Of a DNA stretch of 64,000 nt, positions 8,894 through 17,635 are shown piece after piece (the stretch's first letter is position 1; each line of letters opens with the position of its first letter). The notes under the pieces are model-generated. The model searched no databases and was not told the origin of the DNA. It saw nothing but the letters and a program-made list of their open reading frames with translations. The position numbers were made by a program, and so were the translations under genes. Origin of the DNA: Nocardia exalbida NBRC 100660 (GTDB lineage Bacteria; Actinomycetota; Actinomycetes; Mycobacteriales; Mycobacteriaceae); the NCBI RefSeq assembly GCF_000308575.1, contig NZ_BAFZ01000081.1, forward strand, positions 1 to 64,000, read 5' to 3'.

Positions 8894-10384
8894 ATGCAGA
8901 CCATCGCGCACTGGCTCGACGGCAAAGCCTTCGCGGGCACCAGCGAAGCGACGGCGCCGGTGACCAACCCGGCGACCGGCGCGGTGACCGGGCAGGTCGC
9001 GCTCGCGGGTGTCGCCGACGCCCGCGCGGCGATCGACTCCGCCGCGAAGGCGTTCCCGGCGTGGCGGGACACCTCGTTGACCCGGCGCACCCAGATCCTG
9101 TTCCGCTTCCGTGAGCTGCTGAACGAGCGCAGAGAGGAGCTGGCCCGGCTGATCACCGCCGAACACGGCAAGGTGCTCGCCGACGCGACCGGCGAGGTGG
9201 GCCGCGGCCTGGAAGTCGTCGAGTTCGCCTGCGGCATACCGCATCTGCTCCAGGGCGGCTACACCGAGAACGCCTCGACCAAGGTCGACATCTTCTCCGT
9301 CCGCCAACCGCTCGGCCCGGTCGCGATCATCTCGCCGTTCAACTTCCCCGCCATGGTGCCGATGTGGTTCTTCCCGCTCGCCATCGCCGCGGGCAACACG
9401 GTGGTACTCAAACCGAGCGAGAAGGATCCGTCCGCGTCGCTGTGGCTGGCGCGGCTGTGGGCCGAAGCCGAACTGCCCGCGGGCGTCTTCACGGTGCTGC
9501 AGGGCGACAAGGTCGCGGTCGACGAATTGCTCGACAACCCGGGCATCAAGGCGGTCTCTTTCGTCGGATCGACGCCGATCGCCCGGTACGTCTACCAGCG
9601 CGGCACCGCCGCGGGCAAGCGGGTGCAGGCGCTCGGCGGCGCGAAGAATCACATGGTGGTGCTGCCGGACGCGGACCTGGACCTGGCCGCCGACGCCGCG
9701 GTGAACGCCGGGTTCGGCTCGGCGGGCGAGCGGTGCATGGCGATCAGCGTGGTGGTCGCGGTGGGCGGGGCGGCTGACGAGCTGGTCGGCAAGATCGCCG
9801 AGCGGGCCGCGACCATCCGGACCGGCGACGGCACCCGGGGCGCCGACATGGGTCCGCTGGTCACCCGGGCGCACCGCGACCGAGTCGCCGGGTACATCGC
9901 CGCGGGCGAATCCGCCGGGGCCACCGTGGTTCTCGACGGCCGTGGCGTCGAGGCCGACGGCGCGGCCGAGGGCTTCTGGCTCGGGCCGACGATTCTCGAC
10001 CATGTCGCCACCGACATGAGCGTCTACACCGACGAGATCTTCGGACCCGTGCTGTCGGTGGTGCGCGTCGGCAGCTACGACGACGCGCTGGCACTGGTCA
10101 ACGCCAATCCCTACGGCAACGGCACCGCCCTGTTCACCAACGACGGCGGCGCCGCCCGCCGCTTCCACAACGAGGTCGAAGTCGGGATGGTCGGCATCAA
10201 CGTACCGATCCCGGTCCCCATGTCGTACTACAGCTTCGGCGGCTGGAAGAACTCGCTGTTCGGCGACGCGCACGCGCACGGCGCCGACGGCGTGCGGTTC
10301 TTCACCCGCACCAAGGCGGTCACCACCCGCTGGCTCGATCCCAGCCACGGCGGGCTGAATCTCGGTTTCCCGCAGAACAAATAG
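8894..10384 (+). CDS. mmsA: CoA-acylating methylmalonate-semialdehyde dehydrogenase
   Basis: A 496-aa aldehyde dehydrogenase that converts (methyl)malonate semialdehyde to propionyl- or acetyl-CoA in valine, thymine or inositol catabolism. The start is ATG at 8894 with GAGGAGAC ahead. Visible are the NAD-binding ISPFNFPAMVPMW segment, the GSTP turn and the catalytic cysteine in GSAGERCMAIS, which is the MmsA/IolA form of the active site. The C-terminal INVPIPVPMSYYSFGGWKNS is also diagnostic. No other valine or inositol genes are adjacent, so it is a stand-alone step here. This gene and the next are absent from the equivalent M. tuberculosis interval as I recall it. Confidence 0.94.
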   Translation: MQTIAHWLDGKAFAGTSEATAPVTNPATGAVTGQVALAGVADARAAIDSAAKAFPAWRDTSLTRRTQILFRFRELLNERREELARLITAEHGKVLADATGEVGRGLEVVEFACGIPHLLQGGYTENASTKVDIFSVRQPLGPVAIISPFNFPAMVPMWFFPLAIAAGNTVVLKPSEKDPSASLWLARLWAEAELPAGVFTVLQGDKVAVDELLDNPGIKAVSFVGSTPIARYVYQRGTAAGKRVQALGGAKNHMVVLPDADLDLAADAAVNAGFGSAGERCMAISVVVAVGGAADELVGKIAERAATIRTGDGTRGADMGPLVTRAHRDRVAGYIAAGESAGATVVLDGRGVEADGAAEGFWLGPTILDHVATDMSVYTDEIFGPVLSVVRVGSYDDALALVNANPYGNGTALFTNDGGAARRFHNEVEVGMVGINVPIPVPMSYYSFGGWKNSLFGDAHAHGADGVRFFTRTKAVTTRWLDPSHGGLNLGFPQNK

Positions 10385-10423
10385 GCGGCGCCCATCGAGT
10401 ACGCCGCGAAGGAACCGGCGGGA

Positions 10424-10870
10424 ATGTCGTGCCGGGCCACGTTGTTCGCTCAGAACGTGACCACTACCGCAGAGCTTTCCGATGCCCTCAAGAAGTACCT
10501 GGACGAAGAGAAGGTGTTCGCCACCGCGGCCACGATCGGGTCCAACGGGCAACCGCACCTGACCGTGATCTGGCTGAAGCGCGACGGCGACGATCTGCTG
10601 TTCTCCACCACGACCGACCGTCAGCAGGGCAAGAACCTCGCCCGCGACCCGCGCATCACCGTGCTGATCAACCCGCCGGACAACCCGTACGTCTACGCGG
10701 AGATCCGTGGCACCGCGACGATCACCCCGGACCCGGACAAGACACTGCCCGACGAACTCTCGGCGAAGTACACCGGGCAGAAGTACGCGGATTTCAACCC
10801 GGCCTCGGTCGACGACGGACCGCGGGTCATCGTGCGCGTGACACCCCGGCGGGTGGTGGGCCGCTTCTAG
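10424..10870 (+). CDS. PPOX-class (F420-dependent) oxidoreductase family protein
   Basis: A 148-aa protein of the pyridoxamine-5'-phosphate-oxidase-like split beta-barrel. ATIGSNGQPHLTVIWLKRDG, the STTTDRQQGKNLARDPRITV segment and the downstream VYAEIRGTATI pattern are typical of actinobacterial PPOX proteins that use F420 or FMN. Substrate cannot be told from sequence. The ATG at 10424 has AAGGA upstream; the GTG at 10457 would remove 11 poorly conserved residues and is the main alternative. It ends seven bases before the convergent efpA-like gene. Confidence 0.88.
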   Translation: MSCRATLFAQNVTTTAELSDALKKYLDEEKVFATAATIGSNGQPHLTVIWLKRDGDDLLFSTTTDRQQGKNLARDPRITVLINPPDNPYVYAEIRGTATITPDPDKTLPDELSAKYTGQKYADFNPASVDDGPRVIVRVTPRRVVGRF

Positions 10871-10877
10871 GCGCGGC

Positions 10878-12338
10878 TCACACCTGCTGGGCTTCTTCCT
10901 GGGCGTGCTGGGCCATGGCCAGTTGCTGCGGAGTGAAGCGCAATGTCAGGGCGACCAGTCCGGCCGCGAACGCGATCAGAGCGCAGACGAACAGCACCAG
11001 GGTGTAGCCGTCGCCCAGTGCGGCGATCTCCGCGGAGGTCATCCCGGCCACCTTCTCGGTGCGGCCGCCGAGCGACAGCGTGCGGGAGGCGGCGATCGGG
11101 GTGAGCAGGCCGATGGCCACGGGCGTGGCGAGGTTCATGAACATCTGCCCGACCGCGGCCAGCGGGCCGATATTCGCCGGTGGCACACCGACCAGCACAC
11201 ACAGCGGCGAGAGCACCATGGCGATACCGACGCCGAAGCCGATCACCACCAGCAGGGGCAGCAGCGTCGCGAAGTACATCACCTCGCCGTCGAGGGTCGA
11301 ACCGAAGAGCAGGCCGACGCCGAGCACCACCGCTGAGCCCGCCAGCAGCCAGCGCGGCGCGATGTACAGCGCCGCCTTGGAAGCCACCGCGCCGCCGACG
11401 CCGATGCCGACGGTGAACGGAATGGCCGCCACACCCGCCTTGAGCGGACCGTATCCGATGACGTTCTGCATGAACTGGGCGACGAAGAAGGTCATCGCGC
11501 CCAGCACCCCACCGGCGAGGAAGATCAGCAGGAAGGTGGCCACGCGGTCGCGGCTGTCGAACAGCGACCAGGGCAGCAGCGGGTCGTCCACCCGTCGTTC
11601 CAGCGCGATGAAGACGATCAGCAGCACCACGCCCGCGATCAGCGAACCGATGATCGCCGGGTGTCCCCAGCCGATCTCCGGCCCCTCGGTCGCGCCGAAC
11701 ACGATCGCCGCGCAGGCGATGGTGCCGAGCACCGCGCCCGGGAGGTCCAGCGCCGAGCGGTGGTGTTCGGTGTCGGCCAGTTTGTAGGCCGCGCCGAGAA
11801 TGATCAGCGCGCCGATCGGGACGTTGATCAGGAAGATCCACCGCCAGGACAGCTGGGTCAGCGCGCCGCCGACCACGAGCCCGCCCACGGAGCCGATGCC
11901 GACCATCGAGCCGAGGATCGCGATCGCCTGGTTGCGCGCCTTGCCCGGCGCGAAGGTCGTCGCCACGAGCGCGAAAGCGGTCGGCGCCGCGATCGCGGCG
12001 CCCGCACCCTGGATGGCTCGCGCCGCGAGCAGCATCGCCTGATTCTGCGCGAGCCCGCACAACAGCGAGGCCAGGGTGAACACCGCGACACCGACGACCA
12101 GCATGCGCTTGCGGCCGAATGCGTCGCCGAGGCGGCCGCCGAGCAGCATCAGGCCGGCGAAGGTGAGTCCGTAGGAGGTCACCGTCCACGCGCTACCCGC
12201 GCTGGACAACCCCATCTCCTCTTGCAGCCGCGGCAGCGCGAAGATCACCACCGTGCCGTCGAGCACGACCATGAGCTGCAATCCGCTCAGGACTAGGATC
12301 GCGAGCCCGAAGGCCCGCTGCGTCACTGGATACTGCAT
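10878..12338 (-). CDS. efpA: MFS drug efflux transporter, EfpA-like (DHA2 family)
   Basis: A 486-aa polytopic membrane protein with the 14-TM drug:H+ antiporter organisation. Motif A-like GGRLGDAFGRKR follows TM2, and the family motif VLDGTVVIFALP lies in TM1. The C-terminal TPQQLAMAQHAQEEAQ tail and the SRTLSLGG segment closely resemble mycobacterial EfpA, and the gene lies between proS and cysG as efpA does. EfpA has been linked to drug and lipid export. The start is ATG at 12338; the more upstream GTG would fall inside a palindromic operator (12361-12375). Regulation by a repressor at that site is likely, but no regulator gene is adjacent. Confidence 0.88.
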   Translation of the reverse strand: MQYPVTQRAFGLAILVLSGLQLMVVLDGTVVIFALPRLQEEMGLSSAGSAWTVTSYGLTFAGLMLLGGRLGDAFGRKRMLVVGVAVFTLASLLCGLAQNQAMLLAARAIQGAGAAIAAPTAFALVATTFAPGKARNQAIAILGSMVGIGSVGGLVVGGALTQLSWRWIFLINVPIGALIILGAAYKLADTEHHRSALDLPGAVLGTIACAAIVFGATEGPEIGWGHPAIIGSLIAGVVLLIVFIALERRVDDPLLPWSLFDSRDRVATFLLIFLAGGVLGAMTFFVAQFMQNVIGYGPLKAGVAAIPFTVGIGVGGAVASKAALYIAPRWLLAGSAVVLGVGLLFGSTLDGEVMYFATLLPLLVVIGFGVGIAMVLSPLCVLVGVPPANIGPLAAVGQMFMNLATPVAIGLLTPIAASRTLSLGGRTEKVAGMTSAEIAALGDGYTLVLFVCALIAFAAGLVALTLRFTPQQLAMAQHAQEEAQQV

Positions 12339-12360
12339 CGTCGCAGCGGGGTTCCGAAGC

Positions 12361-12375
12361 ACAGTGAGTCACTGT
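12361..12375 (-). promoter_or_regulatory. perfect palindromic operator upstream of the efpA-like gene
   Basis: ACAGTGAGTCACTGT has 7-bp arms (ACAGTGA/TCACTGT) around a single central base, 23 bp upstream of the chosen ATG. On the transcribed strand it includes TACAGT, a possible -10. This is the layout of a TetR- or GntR-type repressor site on an efflux gene. Confidence 0.6.
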
Positions 12376-12572
12376 AATTGATGCCGGGCCCCGCTTCGCC
12401 CGCCCACCGATCCGGCCGGGCCCGCGACGAGCACCGGCCCCGCCGATCCCGCGGGTGGGTGTCGTCGCGCACCATCAGCGGTATCGGGTCGAGGTGGTGG
12501 GCCATCGCCGGTGCTCCTTCCCCACTCAGGACGAGCAGCCGTCCTGGTCGACCGGGCCGCCGCCGTCACCGC

Positions 12573-12591
12573 GCGATTCGGTTCGAATCGC
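12573..12591 (-). terminator. hairpin after cysG
   Basis: GCGATTCG and CGAATCGC form an 8-bp perfect stem with a GTT loop, 18 bp beyond the cysG stop codon. It is a likely terminator. Its GGTTCGAATC core looks like a tRNA T-arm but no tRNA surrounds it. Confidence 0.5.
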
Positions 12592-12608
12592 CGCGGTGGC
12601 CACGAGCG

Positions 12609-13883
12609 TCATCCGGCCGCGGAGTCGGCGTGCGGGACGATCGAGTCGGCGGAGAATCCGGCGGTCGGGCCGATCACCACGATCGCGGGTGGGCGGATGC
12701 CTTCGGCGCGCACCCGGGCGGCCACCGTGCCGAGATCGGCGCGCAGCACGCGCTGGGTGCGCAGCGTGCCCTCCTGGATGACGGTGGCGGGTGTGCCTGC
12801 CGGTCGCCCGCCCTCCAGCAGCGCGGTGGCGAACTGCTCGATCCGCTCCACCGCCATCATCAGCACCAAGGTGCCGCGCAGCCGCGCCAGCGCGGGCCAG
12901 TCCACCAGCGAATCCGGGTGATCCGGCGCGACGTGCCCGCTCACCACGACGAACTCGTGGGTGACACCGCGATGGGTGACCGGGATGCCCGCCGCGGCGG
13001 GCACCGAGATGGGACTGGTGACACCCGGCACCACCGTGACCGGAACCCCGGCGGCGACGCAGGCCTCCACCTCTTCGTAGCCGCGCCCGAACACGTACGG
13101 GTCGCCGCCCTTGAGCCGCACCACGAACTTGCCCGCTTTCGCGCCTTCGATCAGCGCGTTGTTGATCGCTTCCTGCGCCATGGCCCGTCCGTACGGGATC
13201 TTGGCGGCGTCGACCACCTCGACCTCGGGCCCGAGTTCGGCGAGCAGTTCCGGCGGCGCGAGCCGGTCGGCGACGACCAGATCCGCCCTGGCCAGCAACC
13301 GCCGCCCGCGCACGGTGATCAGGTCGGGATCGCCGGGCCCCCCGCCCACCAATGCGACACCGGGCGCGATGGGGGTCGAGTCGTCACTCACCACACCGGA
13401 TTGCAGGGCCTCCAGCAACGCGTTGCGCACGGCCGCCGACCGACGGTGCTGCCCGCTCGCCAGCACGCCGAGGGTCAGCCCGTCGTAGCGTGCGGTGGCG
13501 GGGGTGACCGCGGTGCCCAGCCGTGCGGTGTCGGCGCGGACGCAGAAGATCCGCCGCCGGGTCGCCTCGTCGACCACCGCCGCGTTGGTCTCGGGCTCGT
13601 CGGTGCAGGCGATCGCGTACCAGGCGCCGTCGAGGTCGCCGTCGGCGTATTCACGCAGCGTGACGGTGATCTGTCCGGAGGTGGCCATTCCCTCGACCGC
13701 GGGGGTCACCGCGCGACTCACCACGTGGACGTCCGCGCCGGAGGCGATCAGCAGTCCCAGTCTGCGCTGCGCCACCGATCCGCCGCCGACCACGACGACA
13801 CGCCGTCCGTGCAGATCGAGCCCTACCAGGTAGTTCGGGTCGCCGGTGGGCTGGTCTTGCGTTGCGTCTGACGTGTTCGGCAC
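12609..13883 (-). CDS. cysG: siroheme synthase / uroporphyrinogen-III C-methyltransferase fusion
   Basis: A 424-aa bifunctional enzyme. The N-terminal ~170 residues form a precorrin-2 dehydrogenase-like NAD domain (GRRVVVVGGGSVAQRRLGLL). The C-terminal ~240 residues form the SAM-dependent uroporphyrinogen-III methyltransferase (VALVGGGPGDPDLITVRGRR; VVRLKGGDPYVFGRGYEE). It makes precorrin-2 for siroheme and vitamin B12, which ties it to the cob genes further right. A GTG at 13883 starts the conserved part; the frame is open upstream without conserved sequence and no clear RBS is seen. It occupies the Rv2847c position between efpA and cobB in mycobacteria, although here 6.7 kb of other genes separate it from cobB. 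Confidence 0.93.
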   Translation of the reverse strand: MPNTSDATQDQPTGDPNYLVGLDLHGRRVVVVGGGSVAQRRLGLLIASGADVHVVSRAVTPAVEGMATSGQITVTLREYADGDLDGAWYAIACTDEPETNAAVVDEATRRRIFCVRADTARLGTAVTPATARYDGLTLGVLASGQHRRSAAVRNALLEALQSGVVSDDSTPIAPGVALVGGGPGDPDLITVRGRRLLARADLVVADRLAPPELLAELGPEVEVVDAAKIPYGRAMAQEAINNALIEGAKAGKFVVRLKGGDPYVFGRGYEEVEACVAAGVPVTVVPGVTSPISVPAAAGIPVTHRGVTHEFVVVSGHVAPDHPDSLVDWPALARLRGTLVLMMAVERIEQFATALLEGGRPAGTPATVIQEGTLRTQRVLRADLGTVAARVRAEGIRPPAIVVIGPTAGFSADSIVPHADSAAG

Positions 13884-14103
13884 AAGTTTCGAGCCTACGG
13901 CGTGGCCCTCCGGCACCGGCAATCGCCCGGCGCGCCCGCCCATACACGTTCCGGCGAGCAGGCGCGACGATCACCACGGGCCTGCGCCGAGCCGCGCTCA
14001 GGGCGACGCCCGCCACACCTACTGTGACCAGTGGTAGCAAGCGTTTCGACCGTCGGCGACGGTAGGTTGCCGTGCAGGCGTTCTCGTTCGGAAAGGCGGA
14101 CCG

Positions 14104-14571
14104 ATGAAACGGCTGACACCGGCACGACTGCTCGACGTGGCCTACGACGAGGCGCTGCGCGGGCTCGCCGAAGGGGGGATCCCCATCGGCGCCGCCCTCT
14201 TCGACGCGGACGGCACGCTGCTCGGTCGCGGGCACAACCGCCGGGTGCAGTCCGGCGACCCCAGCATGCACGCCGAGACCGACGCCTTCCGCGCGGCGGG
14301 GCGGCGGCGCGACTATCGCGACACCGTCATGGTCACCACGCTCTCGCCGTGCTGGTATTGCAGCGGCCTGATCCGCCAGTTCGGCATCGGTTCGGTGGTG
14401 GTCGGGGAATCGCGGACCTTCTCCGGCGGGCACGAGTGGCTGGCCGGGCACGGCGTCGCCGTCACCGTCCTGGAAGACCGGCGCTGCGTCGATCTGATGA
14501 CCCGGTTCATCGCCGAGCATCCCGCGCTGTGGCACGAGGACATCGGAGTCGCCGACGATCTCGAGGCATGA
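14104..14571 (+). CDS. nucleoside/cytosine deaminase family protein
   Basis: A 155-aa zinc-dependent deaminase. The zinc ligands and proton shuttle are visible in MHAETDAF (HAE) and SPCWYCSGLI (PCxxC). The arrangement resembles yeast-type cytosine deaminase, which acts on free cytosine, rather than tRNA adenosine deaminase, but the substrate is not certain. The ATG has GGAAAGGCGGA upstream. It converges on the next membrane-protein gene. Confidence 0.85.
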   Translation: MKRLTPARLLDVAYDEALRGLAEGGIPIGAALFDADGTLLGRGHNRRVQSGDPSMHAETDAFRAAGRRRDYRDTVMVTTLSPCWYCSGLIRQFGIGSVVVGESRTFSGGHEWLAGHGVAVTVLEDRRCVDLMTRFIAEHPALWHEDIGVADDLEA

Positions 14572-14596
14572 ACTTGCGCCGCCCCGGCCGGGCGGC

Positions 14597-15937
14597 TCAG
14601 CGGAAGTACGGATACTCCTGCACCCAATGGAATCCCCTGCTACGCAACGGGAACTCGTCGACCGGGACCGAGGTCAGCGCGACCGAGACCGGCTGCCCGG
14701 CGAGCGTGCCCGTCAAGGTCAGCCGCTCCGGCGCGGGCCGGTCGAAGCCGAAGCTGCCCAAGGGTTCCGTTCGCGGCGGCGCGACCACGACCAGGGTGCG
14801 CGCCGCCGGATCGACCATCGCGAGCACCGGAACCAACCGGCCGTCCATCCGCTGCACGGTGGCGCCGTCCCGGTCGAAGACCAGGCGCTGCCAGCGCCGT
14901 TCGTCGGTGGTCAGTGGCGGAAGCGGTGTGCCGCCGACACTGAATTCGGTGACCGCCCAGATGCCGTACAGCGGCGGTTCCGGCCGCCCCGCGCCCTGCT
15001 CGGTCCACCTTTCCCAGCCCGTGTACGCGTTCGAGAACAGCAACCACACCCCGAGCGCGATCTGCGCCGCCGCCGCGATCCGCTCGGCTCGCGGCGTGCG
15101 CAGCAGCGGCGGCGTGCTCGATGGTCCGGCCGGGCGGTTCAGCACGAGCACGTTCGCCAGACGCCCGGCCTCCGGGGCGAGCAGCACCAGGCACAGCAGC
15201 ATCAGGTGGAACGACAGGAGCTTCGCGGGTACGTCGTAGGTCATGTCCAGCACGAACACCTGTGTCGTGCACACCAGGCTCAGCATCGCGCCCACCAGCG
15301 CGGTGCGCGGCACGAACAGCAGCACGCCGCCGAGCAGTTCCGCGCAGCCGAGCAGGATCTCGTACTGCGGCGATATTCCGATGTGGTTCCAGAGCACCGC
15401 CATCGGACTGAAATTCCCGTAGGGCTCGAGCAACCGGCTCAGCGGTGTCGGCGGCATCTGGGTCGGGATGGCCTTGGCCATGCCGTAGGCGATCATCTGC
15501 CCGGCCAGGCACAGGCGCACGAACAACAGGAACCAGGGCAGCACGGCCCGGTAGTGCGGCCGGTTCCGATCCAGCATGCTCCAGACCAGTGTGCCGAGCA
15601 CCGCGACGACGAGGACGACGAACACCAGCACCCAGAAGTAGGCCTGGTCGCCACTGATCGAAGCCGTGTTGGCCGCCACGGACGTACCGAACACCCGTGT
15701 TCCGGTCCCCTCGATCACCGGGCGCAGGGCACGGGCGACGCCGGAGTTCACCGAGTCCGGCAACCACTCGCGCGCCAGTCCGAGGAACTCGGGGACGACC
15801 GACGGATACACCAGGCAGAACAGCCCGAAATACAGGAAACCGAAGCGGAACGCCACCCGGGTCGCCCCGCGCCAAGGCCTGGTATCGGAACCCACCGCGT
15901 CCGCGGTGTCTGTTCGATCGAGGATCGCTTCGGTCAC
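14597..15937 (-). CDS. polytopic membrane protein, DoxX-like, paralogue A
   Basis: A 446-aa integral membrane protein with about eight hydrophobic segments in residues ~25-310, followed by a ~130-residue soluble C-terminal domain that ends FHWVQEYPYFR. The membrane part has DoxX-like features (helices with GQMIAYGMAKAIPTQ and GCAELLGGVLLF). The soluble tail (GIWAVTEFSVGG, RWQRLVFDRDGATVQRMDG) resembles a small beta domain. The GTG start has GGAGGGA six bases upstream. It is a tandem paralogue of the next gene with the same order of segments. Function unknown; possibly redox or quinone-linked, as for DoxX, which is inference only. Confidence 0.78.
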   Translation of the reverse strand: MTEAILDRTDTADAVGSDTRPWRGATRVAFRFGFLYFGLFCLVYPSVVPEFLGLAREWLPDSVNSGVARALRPVIEGTGTRVFGTSVAANTASISGDQAYFWVLVFVVLVVAVLGTLVWSMLDRNRPHYRAVLPWFLLFVRLCLAGQMIAYGMAKAIPTQMPPTPLSRLLEPYGNFSPMAVLWNHIGISPQYEILLGCAELLGGVLLFVPRTALVGAMLSLVCTTQVFVLDMTYDVPAKLLSFHLMLLCLVLLAPEAGRLANVLVLNRPAGPSSTPPLLRTPRAERIAAAAQIALGVWLLFSNAYTGWERWTEQGAGRPEPPLYGIWAVTEFSVGGTPLPPLTTDERRWQRLVFDRDGATVQRMDGRLVPVLAMVDPAARTLVVVAPPRTEPLGSFGFDRPAPERLTLTGTLAGQPVSVALTSVPVDEFPLRSRGFHWVQEYPYFR

Positions 15938-16038
15938 GGCGGTCCCTCCAGTTCGGTCGATGCAGACCGAAGGTATCGAAAAGCGCCGCGGCCGTAGCGG
16001 GTTTCGGCTGGATCACCCGCTGCCACCGGATCAGGGGG

Positions 16039-17397
16039 TCAGCGGAAGTACGGGTATTCCTGGACGAAGTGGAAGCCCCGGTTGCGCAACGGGAAGGAGT
16101 TCGGGTCCATCCGGTTGAGCGACAGGCTCACCGGCGTTCCGTTCAACTCACCGGTGAGCCGCAACGTGTCCGGGGTGGGCTGAGTGAAGGTGAAGGCGCC
16201 CAGGCGGTTCGGCGGTGTGTCCGGCGGAGCCGCGGACAGCGCGATGGTGTGCGCGGCCTCGTCGACCACGGCTACGACCGGCAGGAACGAGTCGTCCATC
16301 TTCTGCACCGTCGTACCCCGGCGGTCGACGATCAGCCGACGCCAGCGGCCCTCGTCGGTGATCAGCGGCGGCGCCGGTTGCCCGTCCCTGGTGAACTCGC
16401 CGACGGTCCAGATGCCGTAGAGCGGAGGTTTCGGCGCGCCGTCGCCCGCCTCGCGCCAGGTTTGCCAGCCGATGTGCACCCCACCGAGCAGCACCCACAG
16501 TCCCAGAGCCACTTGCAGCGCCGCCGCCACCCGGTTCGCGCGGCGGGAAGCGAACAGCGCGGGTTGCGTGGCCGGTTCGGACGGGCGTTCGAGCATGAGC
16601 ACATTTGCCAACCGCCCGGCCTGCGGCGCCAGCACGACCAGCGACAGCAGCAGCAAGTGGAACGAGAGGATCTTCACCGGCACGTCGTAGGTCATGTTCA
16701 GTACGAACACCTGCGCCATGCTCACCAGGCTGACCAGCGCGCCCGCCGTCGCGGTGCGCGGCGCGAACAGCAGCAGCCCGCCGAGCACTTCCGCCGTGCC
16801 GAGCAGGACCTCGTATACGGGCGCGGCGCCGACCTGGTTCCAGAGCACCGATGCCGGGCTCATCGTCCCGTACGGTTGCAGCAGCGCGGTGAGCGACGGC
16901 GCGGGCATCTGTGACGGAATCGCCTTGGCCAGACCGTAGAAGAGCATCTGGCCGCCCAGGCACAGCCGGGCGAACAGCACGAACCAGGCGCGCAGGGTGA
17001 GGTAGTCCCGGCGGCGTCTATCCAGGATCGACCAGACGAGCGTGATCAGCGCCGCCGCGACGAGTTCGCAGAAGATCAGCAACCAGATGGCGGCCTGGTC
17101 GCCGCTGCCGGAATCCTCGTGCAAGACGGCGTCCACACCGAAGGCGTGGTCGCCGACCCAGCCGACGAGCGGGCTCGTCGCGCGCATCTGCCAGATGACG
17201 GCGTTCTCCGGCAGCCACTTGCTCAGGATGCCGGTGAACACGAAGAGGATCTGCGCGAACAGCACGCAGAACAGCCCGAAGTAGGCGAAGGCGAAGCGGA
17301 ACGCGATCCGCGCCTGCGGGCTCCATGGACGACGCTCGTCACCGGCCCGCGTTCGGCCACCGCGGGGCTCCACCACATCCGTTTCGACGGTACGCAC
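16039..17397 (-). CDS. polytopic membrane protein, DoxX-like, paralogue B
   Basis: A 452-aa membrane protein parallel to the preceding paralogue over its whole length. The shared landmarks are GQMLFYGLAKAIPSQMP, the TYDVP loop, GIWTVGEFTRDG, RWRRLIVDRRGTTVQ and the terminal FHFVQEYPYFR. The two were clearly duplicated and then diverged. The start is set at GTG 17397 because GAGGGGAG precedes it at good spacing; the frame is open further upstream but that sequence is not conserved between the copies. It would be transcribed leftwards ahead of paralogue A, about 100 bp apart. No known function. Confidence 0.78.
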   Translation of the reverse strand: MRTVETDVVEPRGGRTRAGDERRPWSPQARIAFRFAFAYFGLFCVLFAQILFVFTGILSKWLPENAVIWQMRATSPLVGWVGDHAFGVDAVLHEDSGSGDQAAIWLLIFCELVAAALITLVWSILDRRRRDYLTLRAWFVLFARLCLGGQMLFYGLAKAIPSQMPAPSLTALLQPYGTMSPASVLWNQVGAAPVYEVLLGTAEVLGGLLLFAPRTATAGALVSLVSMAQVFVLNMTYDVPVKILSFHLLLLSLVVLAPQAGRLANVLMLERPSEPATQPALFASRRANRVAAALQVALGLWVLLGGVHIGWQTWREAGDGAPKPPLYGIWTVGEFTRDGQPAPPLITDEGRWRRLIVDRRGTTVQKMDDSFLPVVAVVDEAAHTIALSAAPPDTPPNRLGAFTFTQPTPDTLRLTGELNGTPVSLSLNRMDPNSFPLRNRGFHFVQEYPYFR

Positions 17398-17635
17398 ACC
17401 GCTCCCCTCGCCGGTCGACACTCTGGCTTGCCGAACGTATCCGACCAGGTCATGGGATGACCTCCGGGTAAACCCCCGATTTCCGGGTACCTCTTTCGGC
17501 CTACATGCCTGCCCCACCCTGCTCAGCGGGATTCGTCTCCGGTTCCGGCCCGCCGACAACTAGAACGCGTTACAGTCGCGTATCCCGGCGCACCGCGGGC
17601 GGTGCATCCAGGCCGCACGTGTCAGGAGGACATTG

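Noticed and set aside
12571..12591. GGTTCGAATC resembling a tRNA T-arm
   Set aside because: No acceptor, D- or anticodon arms surround it; it is a simple hairpin behind cysG.
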